Both the position numbers and the translations under genes were made by a program. A model generated the notes under the pieces. The model was not told the origin of the DNA. It ran no database searches and saw only the letters and a program-made list of their open reading frames with translations. 64,000 nucleotides of DNA from Actinomycetota bacterium (GTDB lineage Bacteria > Actinomycetota > Geothermincolia > Fen-727 > Anoxymicrobiaceae). This document shows, piece by piece, positions 8,748 to 17,478 of this stretch. Location: contig JAHJCO010000035.1 of the NCBI GenBank assembly GCA_018831265.1, forward strand, positions 39,678 to 103,677, in the 5' to 3' direction. Each line of letters begins with the position of its first letter. Position 1 is the stretch's first letter.

Positions 8748-9623
8748 ATGGACGGGGTGACCATCGTCATCATCATAGCGGCCGTTGCGGCGGCGGCCTT
8801 TGTCTGCCTCCTGGTCCTGTACCTGGCGCTGCTGGGCGGGAAGCGGACCGAGAGCGCCTCCATCGAGCCGGGCGGCGCCTCCCGCGTCGATGCGGAGCTG
8901 GACTTCCAGTTCGGAGATATCGAGGTGTCGGGCGGCTCCTCAGGCCTGCTGGAAGCCGAATTCACGAGCAACGTTCGGGGCTTTCACCCGGAGGTGCGGT
9001 ACTCCACCAGCGGCGGGGAAGGGCGACTCGAGGTCAAGGGCAAGCCGCCTTCCTGGATAGCCGGCTGGCTGGGAAGGACGCGCGGCACCCTCCGCTTCGA
9101 TGGCTCCGTACCCCTCAATCTGGATGTCGACCTGGGCAAGGGAAACGGTGACTTCCATATCGGCGGCCTTGCCCTGGAGAAGGTCGAGATAGAGGCCCTT
9201 GCCGGCAGGGTGGACGTTGATGCGCCCGGAGAGATGAGGCTGCTCGAGGAGGTTGAGATCGAGAACAGCGCCGGAGACATCAGCCTCGCCATGCCCGGCC
9301 GCTATCCCGCCATGAGGTCGCTCCAGGTGAAGAACAGCGCGGGCAACACCCGGGTGAGCCTCCTCGGCGGCTGGAGCAGGGACCTGGACTGCCGGATCAG
9401 TAGCGCCGCGGGCGAGGTCAGGATCGAGCTACCCACCGATGTCGGCGTCAGTGTCGAGGTGAAATCGAGTGTCGGGGACGTCAAGGCGAAAGGAATGACC
9501 CGGACCCCGGAGGGAGCCTTCACCAACTCCGCCCTCGGAAAGGCCGATGTCACGCTGAGGCTCTTCGTCAAGAACACGGCCGGCGAGATCAACCTCGTGA
9601 CCGCGCCTCGGGTGTCCGCCTGA
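8748..9623 (+). CDS. Membrane-anchored toastrack/DUF4097-like putative adhesin
   Basis: 291 aa from the ATG at 8748 (GAGAGGGGAG upstream). One N-terminal membrane helix (VTIVIIIAAVAAAAFVCLLV) is followed by a repetitive beta region with recurring 'NSAGDISL', 'NSAGNTRVSL', 'SSAAGEVRIELP' and 'SSVGDVKAKG' turns, typical of the toastrack/DUF4097 beta-helix fold. Such domains are found in envelope-stress and surface proteins, but the biochemical role is undefined. It is followed after 2 nt by a TauE/SafE permease and probably forms an operon with it. The longer frame starting at 8595 lacks a ribosome site and is not used. Confidence 0.75.
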   Translation: MDGVTIVIIIAAVAAAAFVCLLVLYLALLGGKRTESASIEPGGASRVDAELDFQFGDIEVSGGSSGLLEAEFTSNVRGFHPEVRYSTSGGEGRLEVKGKPPSWIAGWLGRTRGTLRFDGSVPLNLDVDLGKGNGDFHIGGLALEKVEIEALAGRVDVDAPGEMRLLEEVEIENSAGDISLAMPGRYPAMRSLQVKNSAGNTRVSLLGGWSRDLDCRISSAAGEVRIELPTDVGVSVEVKSSVGDVKAKGMTRTPEGAFTNSALGKADVTLRLFVKNTAGEINLVTAPRVSA

Positions 9624-9625
9624 CC

Positions 9626-10450
9626 ATGTACGTAGTCCTGGCTATCCTGATAGGCTTCGCCGCCTCCGTGCTGTCCGGGATGTTCGGCATCGGGGGATCG
9701 GCACTCACCACGCCCGCCATCCGGCTGCTCCTGGACGCGTCGCCGGCGATAGCGCTGGGCACGCCCCTTCCCGTCACCATACCCACCGCCGCCGCGGGGG
9801 CCATCACCTACGCGCGCCGCGGGCTCGTCGATCGCCGGGTCGCCCTCTGGTCGATGGCGGCCGGGCTCCCCGGAGCCGCCCTCGGGGCCCTGCTGACCCG
9901 CTGGCTCAACCTGCACTACCTCATGCTGGCCACCGGAGCCGTCATCCTATACCTCGCCTTCGAGACCGCGAGGCGCGGGATCAGGGGAGGCCCGCCCCTC
10001 GACGAGAAGGTCGACAGCGTTGAGGCGGGGGAGCGGGACGACGCGGGGGGGCGTCCATCCGCACCCGGTCCCGGGCACGTCGTCCCCCTGTCCCTTGCCA
10101 CCGGCCTCGCGGCCGGGCTGTTCTCAGGGCTGCTCGGGGTGGGAGGCGGCCTGGTCCTCATTCCCGGCTTCCTGTACCTGTTGAAGATGCCCCTGAAGAA
10201 GGTGTTCGGCACCTCGCTCGCGGTGATAGTGGTCATCGCCATCCCCGGAACAGTAGTTCACAGCCTCCTGCACCACGTCAAATGGACCCTCGCCTTCTAC
10301 CTGACCATCGGAGCGATCCCGGGCGCGATCCTCGGGGCGCGCATCACCATAAGGACAGGAGAGCGCGCGCTCTATCTCATGTTCGCGTCCCTGCTCGCCG
10401 TCTTTGGGGTACTATTCATCGTGAACGAGATAATCAGCATGGTCGGTTGA
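9626..10450 (+). CDS. TauE/SafE family membrane permease
   Basis: 274 aa, polytopic, with the internally duplicated signature of the family: SGMFGIGGSALTTPAIRLLL near the N-terminus and SGLLGVGGGLVLIPGFLYL in the second half, each in a hydrophobic hairpin. Family members export or import sulfite, sulfonates or other small anions by an unresolved mechanism. The two halves are joined by a charged loop (about residues 125-150). The ATG follows the preceding stop codon by 2 nt, indicating translational coupling. The substrate is not assignable. Confidence 0.88.
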   Translation: MYVVLAILIGFAASVLSGMFGIGGSALTTPAIRLLLDASPAIALGTPLPVTIPTAAAGAITYARRGLVDRRVALWSMAAGLPGAALGALLTRWLNLHYLMLATGAVILYLAFETARRGIRGGPPLDEKVDSVEAGERDDAGGRPSAPGPGHVVPLSLATGLAAGLFSGLLGVGGGLVLIPGFLYLLKMPLKKVFGTSLAVIVVIAIPGTVVHSLLHHVKWTLAFYLTIGAIPGAILGARITIRTGERALYLMFASLLAVFGVLFIVNEIISMVG

Positions 10451-10525
10451 GACACGGTGTGCTGACTGACTGAGGGCGGGGGGCGCCGGGGCGGGCCGCG
10501 AGTCCACTCCCGTGCGTACAAGATA

Positions 10526-12700
10526 GTGATGACCGTTACAAGAAATCGGATGAGAAGGGCCGGTGCCGCGCGCGTGGCGCTGGCGATACTGCTGCTGGGG
10601 ACGCTCCTGCCGGTGATGAATGCGGGGGTGCTCGCCGCTCCGCCTCCCGGTGCCGCCGCACCCGCCGGTGCAGCCCCATCGAGTGAGGCTCCCGACATCC
10701 GCATGGCGTTCTCCAAGGACGCCTACTGGTACGCCCCCGGCTCGAAGGCGGTCCTGAAGGTGACACTGGCCAACGACACGCGACTGACCCTGCGGGACGT
10801 ACAGATCCGTGTGAGGGTGCACACGCCCAACGAGACCCGGGCCGACCTGGACGCCTCCTTCGACAACAAGCTCAAGCGTTCATACCGCATGACCCAGACC
10901 TACGACCGCGAGCTGACGCTCGAGCCGGGAGACACCACGGCCGACTTCGAGCTGGAGATCTCGTCCGGCCGCTTCTCCGACGGCGTCTACCCCATGACCG
11001 TGGAGGCCCTCCAGGAGGACGCCACGATCGCGAGCGCGATAAGCCAGCTCGTGGTGATGTCCCCCGATACCGTCTCTGAAAATCCCCAGCTGCGACTGGC
11101 CGTCATCTTCGAGACCGCCCAGCCGTCGCACCGCAACCCGGAGGGCCTCTACAAGGGAAACGAGCTTGCCGACGAGTGCGACGCCTCATCGGCGTCGGGC
11201 TGGCTGGCCAACCTCACCTCGGCCCTGGAGCAGTGGGAGGACTACCACCTGAACCTCTGTCTGTCCCCGCTCCTCCTCGAGGAGCTGGACGGCATGACGG
11301 GCGGCTACCAGATGAAACAGGGCGATAAGACGACGAACGTGCCGGCGGACTCGCGGGAGGCCGCCGACGCGTCCTCGGTGATCGGGTCGTTCATGCGCCT
11401 CGCCCAGACACCCGCCGTTCAGTCCCTGCCCGCTCCGTATGCTTCCCCGGACCTGGAGAAGCTCGTGTCGTTCGGCTGGAAGGACGACGCGAGCACCCAG
11501 ATGAGCCGGGGGCACAAGGTTCTCGAGCAGGTCCTCGACCAGCCACTGGCCCGGGATTACCTCTACCCGCCCGCCGGCATCCTCGATGACGACGCCATAA
11601 AAGCCCTGGGTTCGCAGGCCGGCCGGTTCCTGGTGCTCTCTCCCACGCTCCTCGACAGGAGCCGCGAGGGCAAGCGCCTGCTGCGCGGCGACACGCTCGC
11701 GCAGCCGGTGCTGCTGGACGGCGAGCAGGGAGCGGCGGAGAGGACGGCGATCTTCACCGATGCGAGGATGGAGCAGCTGGCGGCCCGTCTCGCGAACAGC
11801 GGCGACACTCATGGTGTCACGCAGGCGCTGGTCTCGGAGCTGACCAACCTCTACCTCGAGAAGCCCGGTTCGCGGCGGGCATGCGTCTTCATCTGGCCGG
11901 GAAGGTGGCGCCCGTCGCGCGGGGTTCTCGAGGAGGTGCTTCGGGGGCTCTCGGCTACTCCGTGGCTGCTGGGGAGCACGGTGTCCGAATGCCTGCACAC
12001 GGTGCCGGCCATCGAGGACAGCGGGCTCACCCTGCCGGGCCCCGGGGACGTAGAGCCCAACGACTACTTCAGGGAGGTGGAGAGGGCCAGGCGTTACCTC
12101 GAGGTCTTCTCGGGCCTCGTTGAAAGCGAAAACCCCCTGCCGGACCTGATGCAGCGCGACGTCTTCATCTCCGAGAGCGACGTCTGGCGCCAGTGGGACC
12201 GCCAGGTGGAGGGCCTCTCGTTCGCGGGCTGGGTGGTACAGGCCGTAGGGGATGAGCTGGCCAAGATAGACCTCCCTCCGGCCGGTTCGATAACCCTTGC
12301 CGGCCGCAAGGCCGAGGTCCCGCTCTCCGTTGTCAACGGGACCGGGTACCCGGTCAAGGCGGTGCTGGAGTTCAGCAGCAACGGCCTCACCTTCCCGAAG
12401 GGCTCCACCATGAAGGTCACCCTGGAGCCCAAGGAGAACCTGTTCGAGATTCCCGTGACCGTGAAGAAGAAGGGCCGCGTGCGCTTCTCGGCGAGGCTCC
12501 AGGCCGGCAACATGGTCCTCGGTGAGACCGACTTCACGGTTCTGACCAGCCGCTTCAACACGTTCGCGATAGCGGTGGTCGGCGGACTGCTGGCGCTCAT
12601 CGGCGCGGCGTGGGGGTGGAGCCTCTACGAGCGCGGCAGGGCCGGAAAGCACAAGACCGGCAACGTCCCGGGACCTGACCTCGAGACCCTGGAGACCTAG
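10526..12700 (+). CDS. Large exported membrane-anchored protein (DUF6049-like, murJ-linked)
   Basis: 724 aa. An N-terminal signal sequence (RVALAILLLGTLLPVMNAGVLA) is followed by a long extracytoplasmic region and one C-terminal membrane helix (FAIAVVGGLLALIGAAWGW) with a short basic tail. The layout and the position directly before murJ match the large DUF6049-type proteins encoded before mviN/murJ in actinobacteria (the Rv3909-Rv3910 neighbourhood). A role in cell-wall assembly alongside the lipid II flippase is likely but unproven. The N-terminal part (AYWYAPGSKAVLKVTLAND) looks like an Ig-like domain. Start codons GTG 10526, ATG 10529 and ATG 10550 are all possible. Confidence 0.72.
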   Translation: MMTVTRNRMRRAGAARVALAILLLGTLLPVMNAGVLAAPPPGAAAPAGAAPSSEAPDIRMAFSKDAYWYAPGSKAVLKVTLANDTRLTLRDVQIRVRVHTPNETRADLDASFDNKLKRSYRMTQTYDRELTLEPGDTTADFELEISSGRFSDGVYPMTVEALQEDATIASAISQLVVMSPDTVSENPQLRLAVIFETAQPSHRNPEGLYKGNELADECDASSASGWLANLTSALEQWEDYHLNLCLSPLLLEELDGMTGGYQMKQGDKTTNVPADSREAADASSVIGSFMRLAQTPAVQSLPAPYASPDLEKLVSFGWKDDASTQMSRGHKVLEQVLDQPLARDYLYPPAGILDDDAIKALGSQAGRFLVLSPTLLDRSREGKRLLRGDTLAQPVLLDGEQGAAERTAIFTDARMEQLAARLANSGDTHGVTQALVSELTNLYLEKPGSRRACVFIWPGRWRPSRGVLEEVLRGLSATPWLLGSTVSECLHTVPAIEDSGLTLPGPGDVEPNDYFREVERARRYLEVFSGLVESENPLPDLMQRDVFISESDVWRQWDRQVEGLSFAGWVVQAVGDELAKIDLPPAGSITLAGRKAEVPLSVVNGTGYPVKAVLEFSSNGLTFPKGSTMKVTLEPKENLFEIPVTVKKKGRVRFSARLQAGNMVLGETDFTVLTSRFNTFAIAVVGGLLALIGAAWGWSLYERGRAGKHKTGNVPGPDLETLET

Positions 12701-12701
12701 A

Positions 12702-12950
12702 CGTGGTGTCAAATGCCTGAATTGCCGTTGAACCACGTCGAAAACCGGGGGGTCAAACACTTGCAGTGCGGTTGGAGCGCGTCGATTGAGAGAGGGACAT
12801 AACGCAATGAAATTGTTTGACGCCCCTCTATATTTTGGATTGCCAAGTCCTTGCGCATCCCGCCGACCGGAACCAGGTCAAACGCAATGAAAACGTCTGA
12901 CGCCCCTCTATTCTTGGGAATAACGCAATGAACACGTCTGACGCCCCTCC
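12702..12950. repeat. Cluster of family C elements before and into murJ
   Basis: Three direct copies of AACGCAATGAAA-type sequence ending GACGCCCCTC lie at 12801-12831, 12881-12911 and 12922-12950. Opposite-orientation tips occur at 12704 (GTGGTGTCAAATGCC) and around 12759 (GGGGTCAAACACTTG). Together they fill the whole 227-bp gap after the upstream stop codon. The third copy overlaps the murJ start codon. Related elements are at 26723-26804 and 27303-27381. Confidence 0.85.
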
Positions 12951-14610
12951 AGATTCGAAGCGGGCCAGGGGGCTGAAGCCGGCCTCGTTCGCCAGGGGGA
13001 CCTCGGTCATGACCCTCGGCACCGGCATCAGCCGGATCACGGGCTTCGTGCGCACGGCCGCGCTCGCCTCGGTGCTGGGCCTGACCGCCAGGTACATGGC
13101 GGACGCCTTCAACCTCGCGAACATCATCCCCAACATAATCTACGACCTGATACTGGGCGGGGTACTCTCCTCGCTGTTCATCCCCATATTCGTCGAGTAC
13201 CTGCGGACCAGGGACGAGGAGGAGGCGTGGCACGTCGCGAACTCCGTGTTCAACATCACCCTGGTGGTGTTGACGACCATCACGGTTGTGCTCTGCGTCC
13301 TGGCCCCATACATCATCAGGGCCCAGACCTTCCTCGCGCACGGGCGGACGCAGATGGTGAACGAGGCCACGTTCCTGCTGCGGTTCTTCATCTTCGAGGT
13401 CATCTTCTACGGGGTGTGTGCGATATACACGGGCATACTCAACTCGTACAAGCACTTCACGATCCCGGCTTTCGCTCCCATCGCCAACAACATCGTGGTG
13501 ATCGCCACCGTCGTCATCTACAACTACTACCCGAACCACTACGTGCTGGCGATCGGCGCCACCCTCGGGGTCGTCGCCATGGCGATGATCCAGCTTCCGT
13601 GGGTGAGGCGCACCGGCTTCCGGTACCGGCCGGTCATTGACCTCAAGCACCCGGCGGTTCGGAAAATGGGGCGGCTGGCCGTACCGGTGGTCGCCTTCGT
13701 GCTCATCCACCAGGTGGGGATGTGGGTGGTCAACATCCTCGCGGCGCAGGTGCCGGGTGGCATCAGCGCCTTCCAGTACGGCTATATCTTCTTCCAGCTC
13801 CCGTACGGCATAGTCGCGGTCTCTATCATCACCGCGCTCTTCCCGACACTGTCCGAGCAGCACGTCAGGGATCAGAAGGACCGCATCATCGCCACCACCT
13901 CTCTGGGGGTGAGGACCACCGCCTTCGTCATCATCCCCGCCTCGATCGGCTACGCCATCCTCAGCCAGCCCATAGTGCACTTGCTGCTCCAGAGGCTGAA
14001 CTTCAGCAGCAGCGACACGGAGATGCTGGCGAGCGTTGTGCTGTACTTCGTGCTGGGGCTGTTCTTCTTCTCCGTGTTCATGCTCTTCCTCAAGGTGTTC
14101 TATGCGACGCAGGACACCAAGACCCCCATGATAGTTGCCGCGATCATCACCGTCATCAACATAGGCGTGGACTTCCTCTACTTCTACTCCTTCGGGACCG
14201 ACGTGATGAAGGTCTCGGGGCTGGCCCTGGGCAACACCACCGCCTACGTGCTGGGGACGATCGGGGTCTGGATAGTGCTGCGGCGGCGGCTCGGATCCCT
14301 GGACGGGCGCCGGATAGCCGTTTCCCTGTCGAAGATCTGCGCCGCCTCCGCGGTCATGGCCGGGGCCATATACCTGACCGCCTGGGGATGCGAGAGCCTC
14401 TTGGGCACCTCGACTTTCTGGGCGCTGCTCATCCTGGTGTCGGCTTCCATCCTCGTCGGCTCGGCCGTGTACCTGGGGCTCGCCGTCCTGCTTAGATCGG
14501 AGGAAATGGCTGCACTCAAGCGGCTTATCGTCCGATACCTGAAGAGAAACCAGTCGGACATCGAGCCCACCGGCAGGGAACCGGTCGAGGAAGACAGTAT
14601 TATGGAGTGA
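12928..14610 (+). CDS. murJ: Lipid II flippase MurJ
   Basis: 560 aa, about 14 membrane segments, with the MurJ/MVF signature near the N-terminus (MTLGTGISRITGFVRTAALA) and conserved ADAFNLANIIPNIIYDL, GVLSSLFIPIFVEYL and GIVAVSIITALFPTLSE segments. It moves the peptidoglycan precursor lipid II across the cytoplasmic membrane. No kinase-like C-terminal domain is fused, unlike mycobacterial MviN; it ends in a short charged tail. The annotated ATG and first eight codons (MNTSDAPP) lie inside a family C repeat. Only a weak GGGA lies about 9 nt upstream, and the next Met, at 13009, would cut into the first conserved helix. Confidence 0.95.
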   Translation: MNTSDAPPDSKRARGLKPASFARGTSVMTLGTGISRITGFVRTAALASVLGLTARYMADAFNLANIIPNIIYDLILGGVLSSLFIPIFVEYLRTRDEEEAWHVANSVFNITLVVLTTITVVLCVLAPYIIRAQTFLAHGRTQMVNEATFLLRFFIFEVIFYGVCAIYTGILNSYKHFTIPAFAPIANNIVVIATVVIYNYYPNHYVLAIGATLGVVAMAMIQLPWVRRTGFRYRPVIDLKHPAVRKMGRLAVPVVAFVLIHQVGMWVVNILAAQVPGGISAFQYGYIFFQLPYGIVAVSIITALFPTLSEQHVRDQKDRIIATTSLGVRTTAFVIIPASIGYAILSQPIVHLLLQRLNFSSSDTEMLASVVLYFVLGLFFFSVFMLFLKVFYATQDTKTPMIVAAIITVINIGVDFLYFYSFGTDVMKVSGLALGNTTAYVLGTIGVWIVLRRRLGSLDGRRIAVSLSKICAASAVMAGAIYLTAWGCESLLGTSTFWALLILVSASILVGSAVYLGLAVLLRSEEMAALKRLIVRYLKRNQSDIEPTGREPVEEDSIME

Positions 14611-14685
14611 GGCCGGGCTCAACTTCTTGAGGCGGGGCTCAAGGGCAGGAGCCAAAGGCGTGGGACAGTAGTGAAGGGAGAAGCG

Positions 14686-15126
14686 GTGCTCAAGCTCAAT
14701 CGGTTGATGAAGGACCAGAGCGGACTGGTGCTCCGATGGGTGCTGGGCATCGTGATCGGTGGCGCCGTGGTCGTATTCCTGCTCGCGGAAGTCGGCCCGA
14801 TCCTCTGGGTGCGCGTATTCGGAATCCAGGAGGCCGAGGACGTAGCGAACTCGGTGGCCAACGAGTACTTCATGAAGAAGAACCCGCAGGAGGCCATCCA
14901 GGCCGCTGCCCTGGTGATGCAGGGGAAGGGCTTCTCCGACCAGGAGATCAGGGAATCGGTGATAACGTTCTACCCGCCCGGAGCCCCCACCAACCAGTAC
15001 ACGTCCGTCAAGGTGACGGTCATAAAGTACTCGCCGACCCTGCTGACCAGGCACATCAAGCAGCTTCAGAAGCTCTCCAGGGTGGCGATCACCAAGGAGG
15101 CCTCGATAGCCCCCGAGCACCAGTAG
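14686..15126 (+). CDS. Small single-pass membrane protein, unknown function
   Basis: 146 aa from a GTG at 14686, preferred over the GTG at 14671 because AGGGAG ends 5 nt before it. One membrane helix near the N-terminus (LRWVLGIVIGGAVVVFLLAEVGPILW) precedes a soluble domain with alternating helix and strand predictions (EAEDVANSVANEYFMKKNP; TSVKVTVIKYSPTLLTRHI). The overall shape resembles a pilin-like or TadE-like small envelope protein, but no family motif is recognised. It lies 60 nt downstream of murJ on the same strand and may be co-transcribed. Confidence 0.7.
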   Translation: MLKLNRLMKDQSGLVLRWVLGIVIGGAVVVFLLAEVGPILWVRVFGIQEAEDVANSVANEYFMKKNPQEAIQAAALVMQGKGFSDQEIRESVITFYPPGAPTNQYTSVKVTVIKYSPTLLTRHIKQLQKLSRVAITKEASIAPEHQ

Positions 15127-15152
15127 GGGCTACCGCCGCCGGACCCGTCCCG

Positions 15153-15416
15153 CTAACCGGTCTCCTTGGTCCCGGTGTCCTCGAGGGGATAGAAGAAGGA
15201 CACCTCGTTCTTGTTCACCCCGACGAAATCGGCGTGGTAGATCAGCTTTCCGTCATTGATGCTGAAGATGTCCGCGTCGGTCACCGGGACGAACGAGGCC
15301 TCCTTTATGTTCACCAGGTCGAGCATCCTCGCGCCGGGGTACTTGTGCATGTAACCCACAATGCGAAAGCGGTCCACGACCATGGTGACCTGTATCTTCT
15401 CCTTGGGAACGTGCAT
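15153..15416 (-). CDS. Conserved small beta-rich protein, unknown function
   Basis: 87 aa, predicted mostly beta (VTMVVDRFRIVGYMHKYPGAR; FSINDGKLIYHADFVGVNKNEVSFF). It resembles the roughly 80-residue cytoplasmic proteins found widely in actinobacteria and deep-branching bacteria that carry a 'GxxHxxPGxRLxDxLN' segment and have no assigned role; here it is GYMHKYPGARMLDLVN. It converges with the preceding gene and has a GGAGGG-type site before its ATG. Length and composition are typical of a real gene. Confidence 0.75.
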   Translation of the reverse strand: MHVPKEKIQVTMVVDRFRIVGYMHKYPGARMLDLVNIKEASFVPVTDADIFSINDGKLIYHADFVGVNKNEVSFFYPLEDTGTKETG

Positions 15417-15513
15417 CTAAAGGCCCTCCTTGACCCTCGGCGCTCCTCTCAGACTGCTCTATTGTATATTCGTCAGCCAGGTTGTTAAAGCGTTCTACTC
15501 CGGGTGCACCCTG

Positions 15514-16194
15514 TCAACCTGCTGCAAAGTGGTGCAGGAGGTTGGAGATGACGAGCTCCAGTGCGGCCAGCCCGACGCCCGCCGCCACCGTCACCGCGGG
15601 GCGGACAGGCGGGCGGTCCTCCCGGAACCGGTCCAGCAGCAGGGCGGCCAGCGTGACGTTCAGGACCAGGAAGGTCAAAAGGATGGACAGAGTCACCAGC
15701 GGAGCCCACAGCCAGAACCCCGGCGACCAGCCCGGGTAGACCGCCAGGGTGACAGCCGCGGGGACGGGCAGCAGGGCGGGAACGGACCACCAGGACTCGA
15801 ACGCTATCCCATCCTCCTGTGACCACTGCCGGGCGGCCAGCGGGAAAAGCAATGCGGCCGCGCCCACCCCTGCCAGGGCTCCCGTGGCCAGCCTGATGAT
15901 GCTGGTCGTCTCCCTCAAGCCCCCGTAGGAGGTGGCGACATCCACCGCCATGGGGAGGACGAACAGCGCGAGTGCGATCACCTTCGGCCAGGAAGGGTAG
16001 CGGGTACGCTCGAGCCTGTACACGACAAGCAGCAGGAGGAAGCAGGCGGCGAACCCGAGGAACAGCCCCGTGTCCCGGGCGCAGACAGGCAGCCCGCGGC
16101 CTCCGTAGGCGAGGCTGCGCGATGGGAGCTGATGGCAGATAGCGTAGCCGACCTGGTCCATGAACCAGGTGGCGATGTCTTCGAGAATGCTCAT
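15514..16194 (-). CDS. DUF2085 family membrane protein
   Basis: 226 aa with about five membrane segments. The N-terminal half has the family signature CHQLPSRSLAYGGRGLPVCARDTGLFLGF (usual form CHQ.P.RS...G...PvCaRCtGiY.G), with the second Cys of the CaRC pair replaced by Asp. The function of DUF2085 proteins is unknown; the conserved Cys/His suggest metal or cofactor binding at the membrane. The C-terminal extension adds hydrophobic helices. It lies between an unrelated small gene and a hairpin repeat, so context gives no role. Confidence 0.8.
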   Translation of the reverse strand: MSILEDIATWFMDQVGYAICHQLPSRSLAYGGRGLPVCARDTGLFLGFAACFLLLLVVYRLERTRYPSWPKVIALALFVLPMAVDVATSYGGLRETTSIIRLATGALAGVGAAALLFPLAARQWSQEDGIAFESWWSVPALLPVPAAVTLAVYPGWSPGFWLWAPLVTLSILLTFLVLNVTLAALLLDRFREDRPPVRPAVTVAAGVGLAALELVISNLLHHFAAG

Positions 16195-16214
16195 GCGCTT
16201 ACTATAGAATATGA

Positions 16215-16247
16215 TGAATAAAACGGTGCCAGGCGGGATTCAATTCA
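16215..16247. repeat. Hairpin element half-site, GGGATTCAA family
   Basis: Identical over 33 nt to 3312-3344 (TGAATAAAACGGTGCCAGGC plus GGGATTCAATTCA). It sits in the divergent gap between the DUF2085 gene and the PLP-enzyme gene, so here it is upstream of both genes and not at a 3' end. Confidence 0.88.
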
Positions 16248-16291
16248 TCCGCCGGCCGGGCTGAGACTGACTGGAGCGAAACGGAGAACCC

Positions 16292-17413
16292 ATGGCGCGA
16301 CCGCTGCTGTTCGAGGCCTGTCCCGAGCTGGCAGGTGATACGGCCTGGCTCGAGCTCGGCGAGTACCCCACTCCCGTGGAGAAGCTCGAAGGCGTGTGCG
16401 CCGCCGAGGGACTGGACCACCTCTACATCAAGCGCGACGACCTCAGCTCCACGCTGTACGGCGGCAACAAGGTTCGGAAGCTCGAGTTCCTGCTGGCCGA
16501 CGCGAAGGCGAAGGGCCACACCAGCGTTATAACGTTCGGCGCGGTCGGCTCCAACCACGTGCTGGCCACTGTGATACACGCGGAGCGGCTGGGCATCGAG
16601 ACCTATGCGTGTCTCTGGCCGCAGCCCAACGCCGCTTACGTCAGGAAGAACCTGCTGCTTGACTACGCCCACGGCGCGCACTTCGTGCTGACCGGCTCCA
16701 TGTACGGGGCCCCGGTCGCCTTCTTCCGGGGCATGGCCCGAGGGGCGCGGGGGCGCGGGGCGGGTCACCCGTACTTCATTCCCCCCGGCGGCTCGAACAT
16801 CCTGGGCTCGCTCGGGTACGTCGACGGGGCGCTGGAGCTCAAACGCCAGGTGGACGAAGGCCTGGTGCCCGAGCCCGACTTCATCTTCGTGACCTACGGG
16901 AGCGGGAGCACCGCGGCGGGCCTGCTGGCCGGCGTCACCCTCGCGGGAATGAAGAGCATCGTGGTCCCGGTTCGGGTGGTGGACAAGATAGTCTGCAACC
17001 GGTACCTGCTCGCCGGTCACGTGGACCGGGTCGCCGACTTCGTCGCGCGGCACTGCCCGGTCTCGGGCATCCTCGGCCGGCGGCCCCGGGACATCATGCT
17101 CATCGACGATTTCTGCGGCCCGACATACGCCTGCTTCACGCCTGAGGGGATGGCGGCCGTCTCCCGCGCGAAGGCGTGCGACGGCATCAAGCTGGAGGGC
17201 ACCTACACCGGCAAGACCTTCGCGGGCGCGCTGGACTTCATCCGCCGTCACGGCCTGGAGAGCCGCGTCTGCCTGTTCTGGAATACCTACAACTCGGCCG
17301 ACCTCTACCCCCAGGTCTGCGATATCGACTACCACTCGCTCCCCGAAGGCGTGCACAAGTACTTCGAGGACCCGCTGCAGGAGGAGGAGATGTCCTGCGA
17401 AGTGGTGTTCTGA
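16292..17413 (+). CDS. PLP-dependent enzyme of the D-cysteine desulfhydrase/ACC deaminase family
   Basis: 373 aa, fold type II PLP enzyme. The PLP lysine is in LYGGNKVRKLEFLLADA (residues about 55-72), preceded by LYIKRDDLSS and followed by the phosphate and substrate region FGAVGSNHVLATVIHA and the glycine-rich VTYGSGSTAAGLLAG. This set is characteristic of D-cysteine desulfhydrase and 1-aminocyclopropane-1-carboxylate deaminase relatives, which release ammonia, and sulfide in the former, from small amino acids. It is somewhat longer than the usual 330 aa. Which substrate is used cannot be read from these motifs. Confidence 0.85.
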   Translation: MARPLLFEACPELAGDTAWLELGEYPTPVEKLEGVCAAEGLDHLYIKRDDLSSTLYGGNKVRKLEFLLADAKAKGHTSVITFGAVGSNHVLATVIHAERLGIETYACLWPQPNAAYVRKNLLLDYAHGAHFVLTGSMYGAPVAFFRGMARGARGRGAGHPYFIPPGGSNILGSLGYVDGALELKRQVDEGLVPEPDFIFVTYGSGSTAAGLLAGVTLAGMKSIVVPVRVVDKIVCNRYLLAGHVDRVADFVARHCPVSGILGRRPRDIMLIDDFCGPTYACFTPEGMAAVSRAKACDGIKLEGTYTGKTFAGALDFIRRHGLESRVCLFWNTYNSADLYPQVCDIDYHSLPEGVHKYFEDPLQEEEMSCEVVF

Positions 17414-17478
17414 GCGGAAGATGGCGGCTCCGATCCACCCAGTGATATGATACCGGGAGCGGAGCAATGGAGGTTGGG

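Noticed and set aside
11186..12760. Minus-strand frame of about 520 codons opposite the DUF6049-like gene
   Set aside because: Antisense frame with Arg/Glu/Pro/Leu-rich low-information sequence and no ribosome site, explained by codon bias of the real gene.
12801..12950. Direct repeats considered as a CRISPR array
   Set aside because: Only three copies with unequal spacing (80 and 41 nt start to start), no constant spacer length, the last copy in a coding sequence, and the same repeat elsewhere as inverted elements; no cas genes.
12709..15120. Long open frame of about 800 codons on the minus strand opposite murJ and the following gene
   Set aside because: It mirrors the high-GC third-position pattern of murJ, is extremely rich in His, Asp, Glu, Gly and Arg, and has no recognisable domain; it is an antisense shadow.
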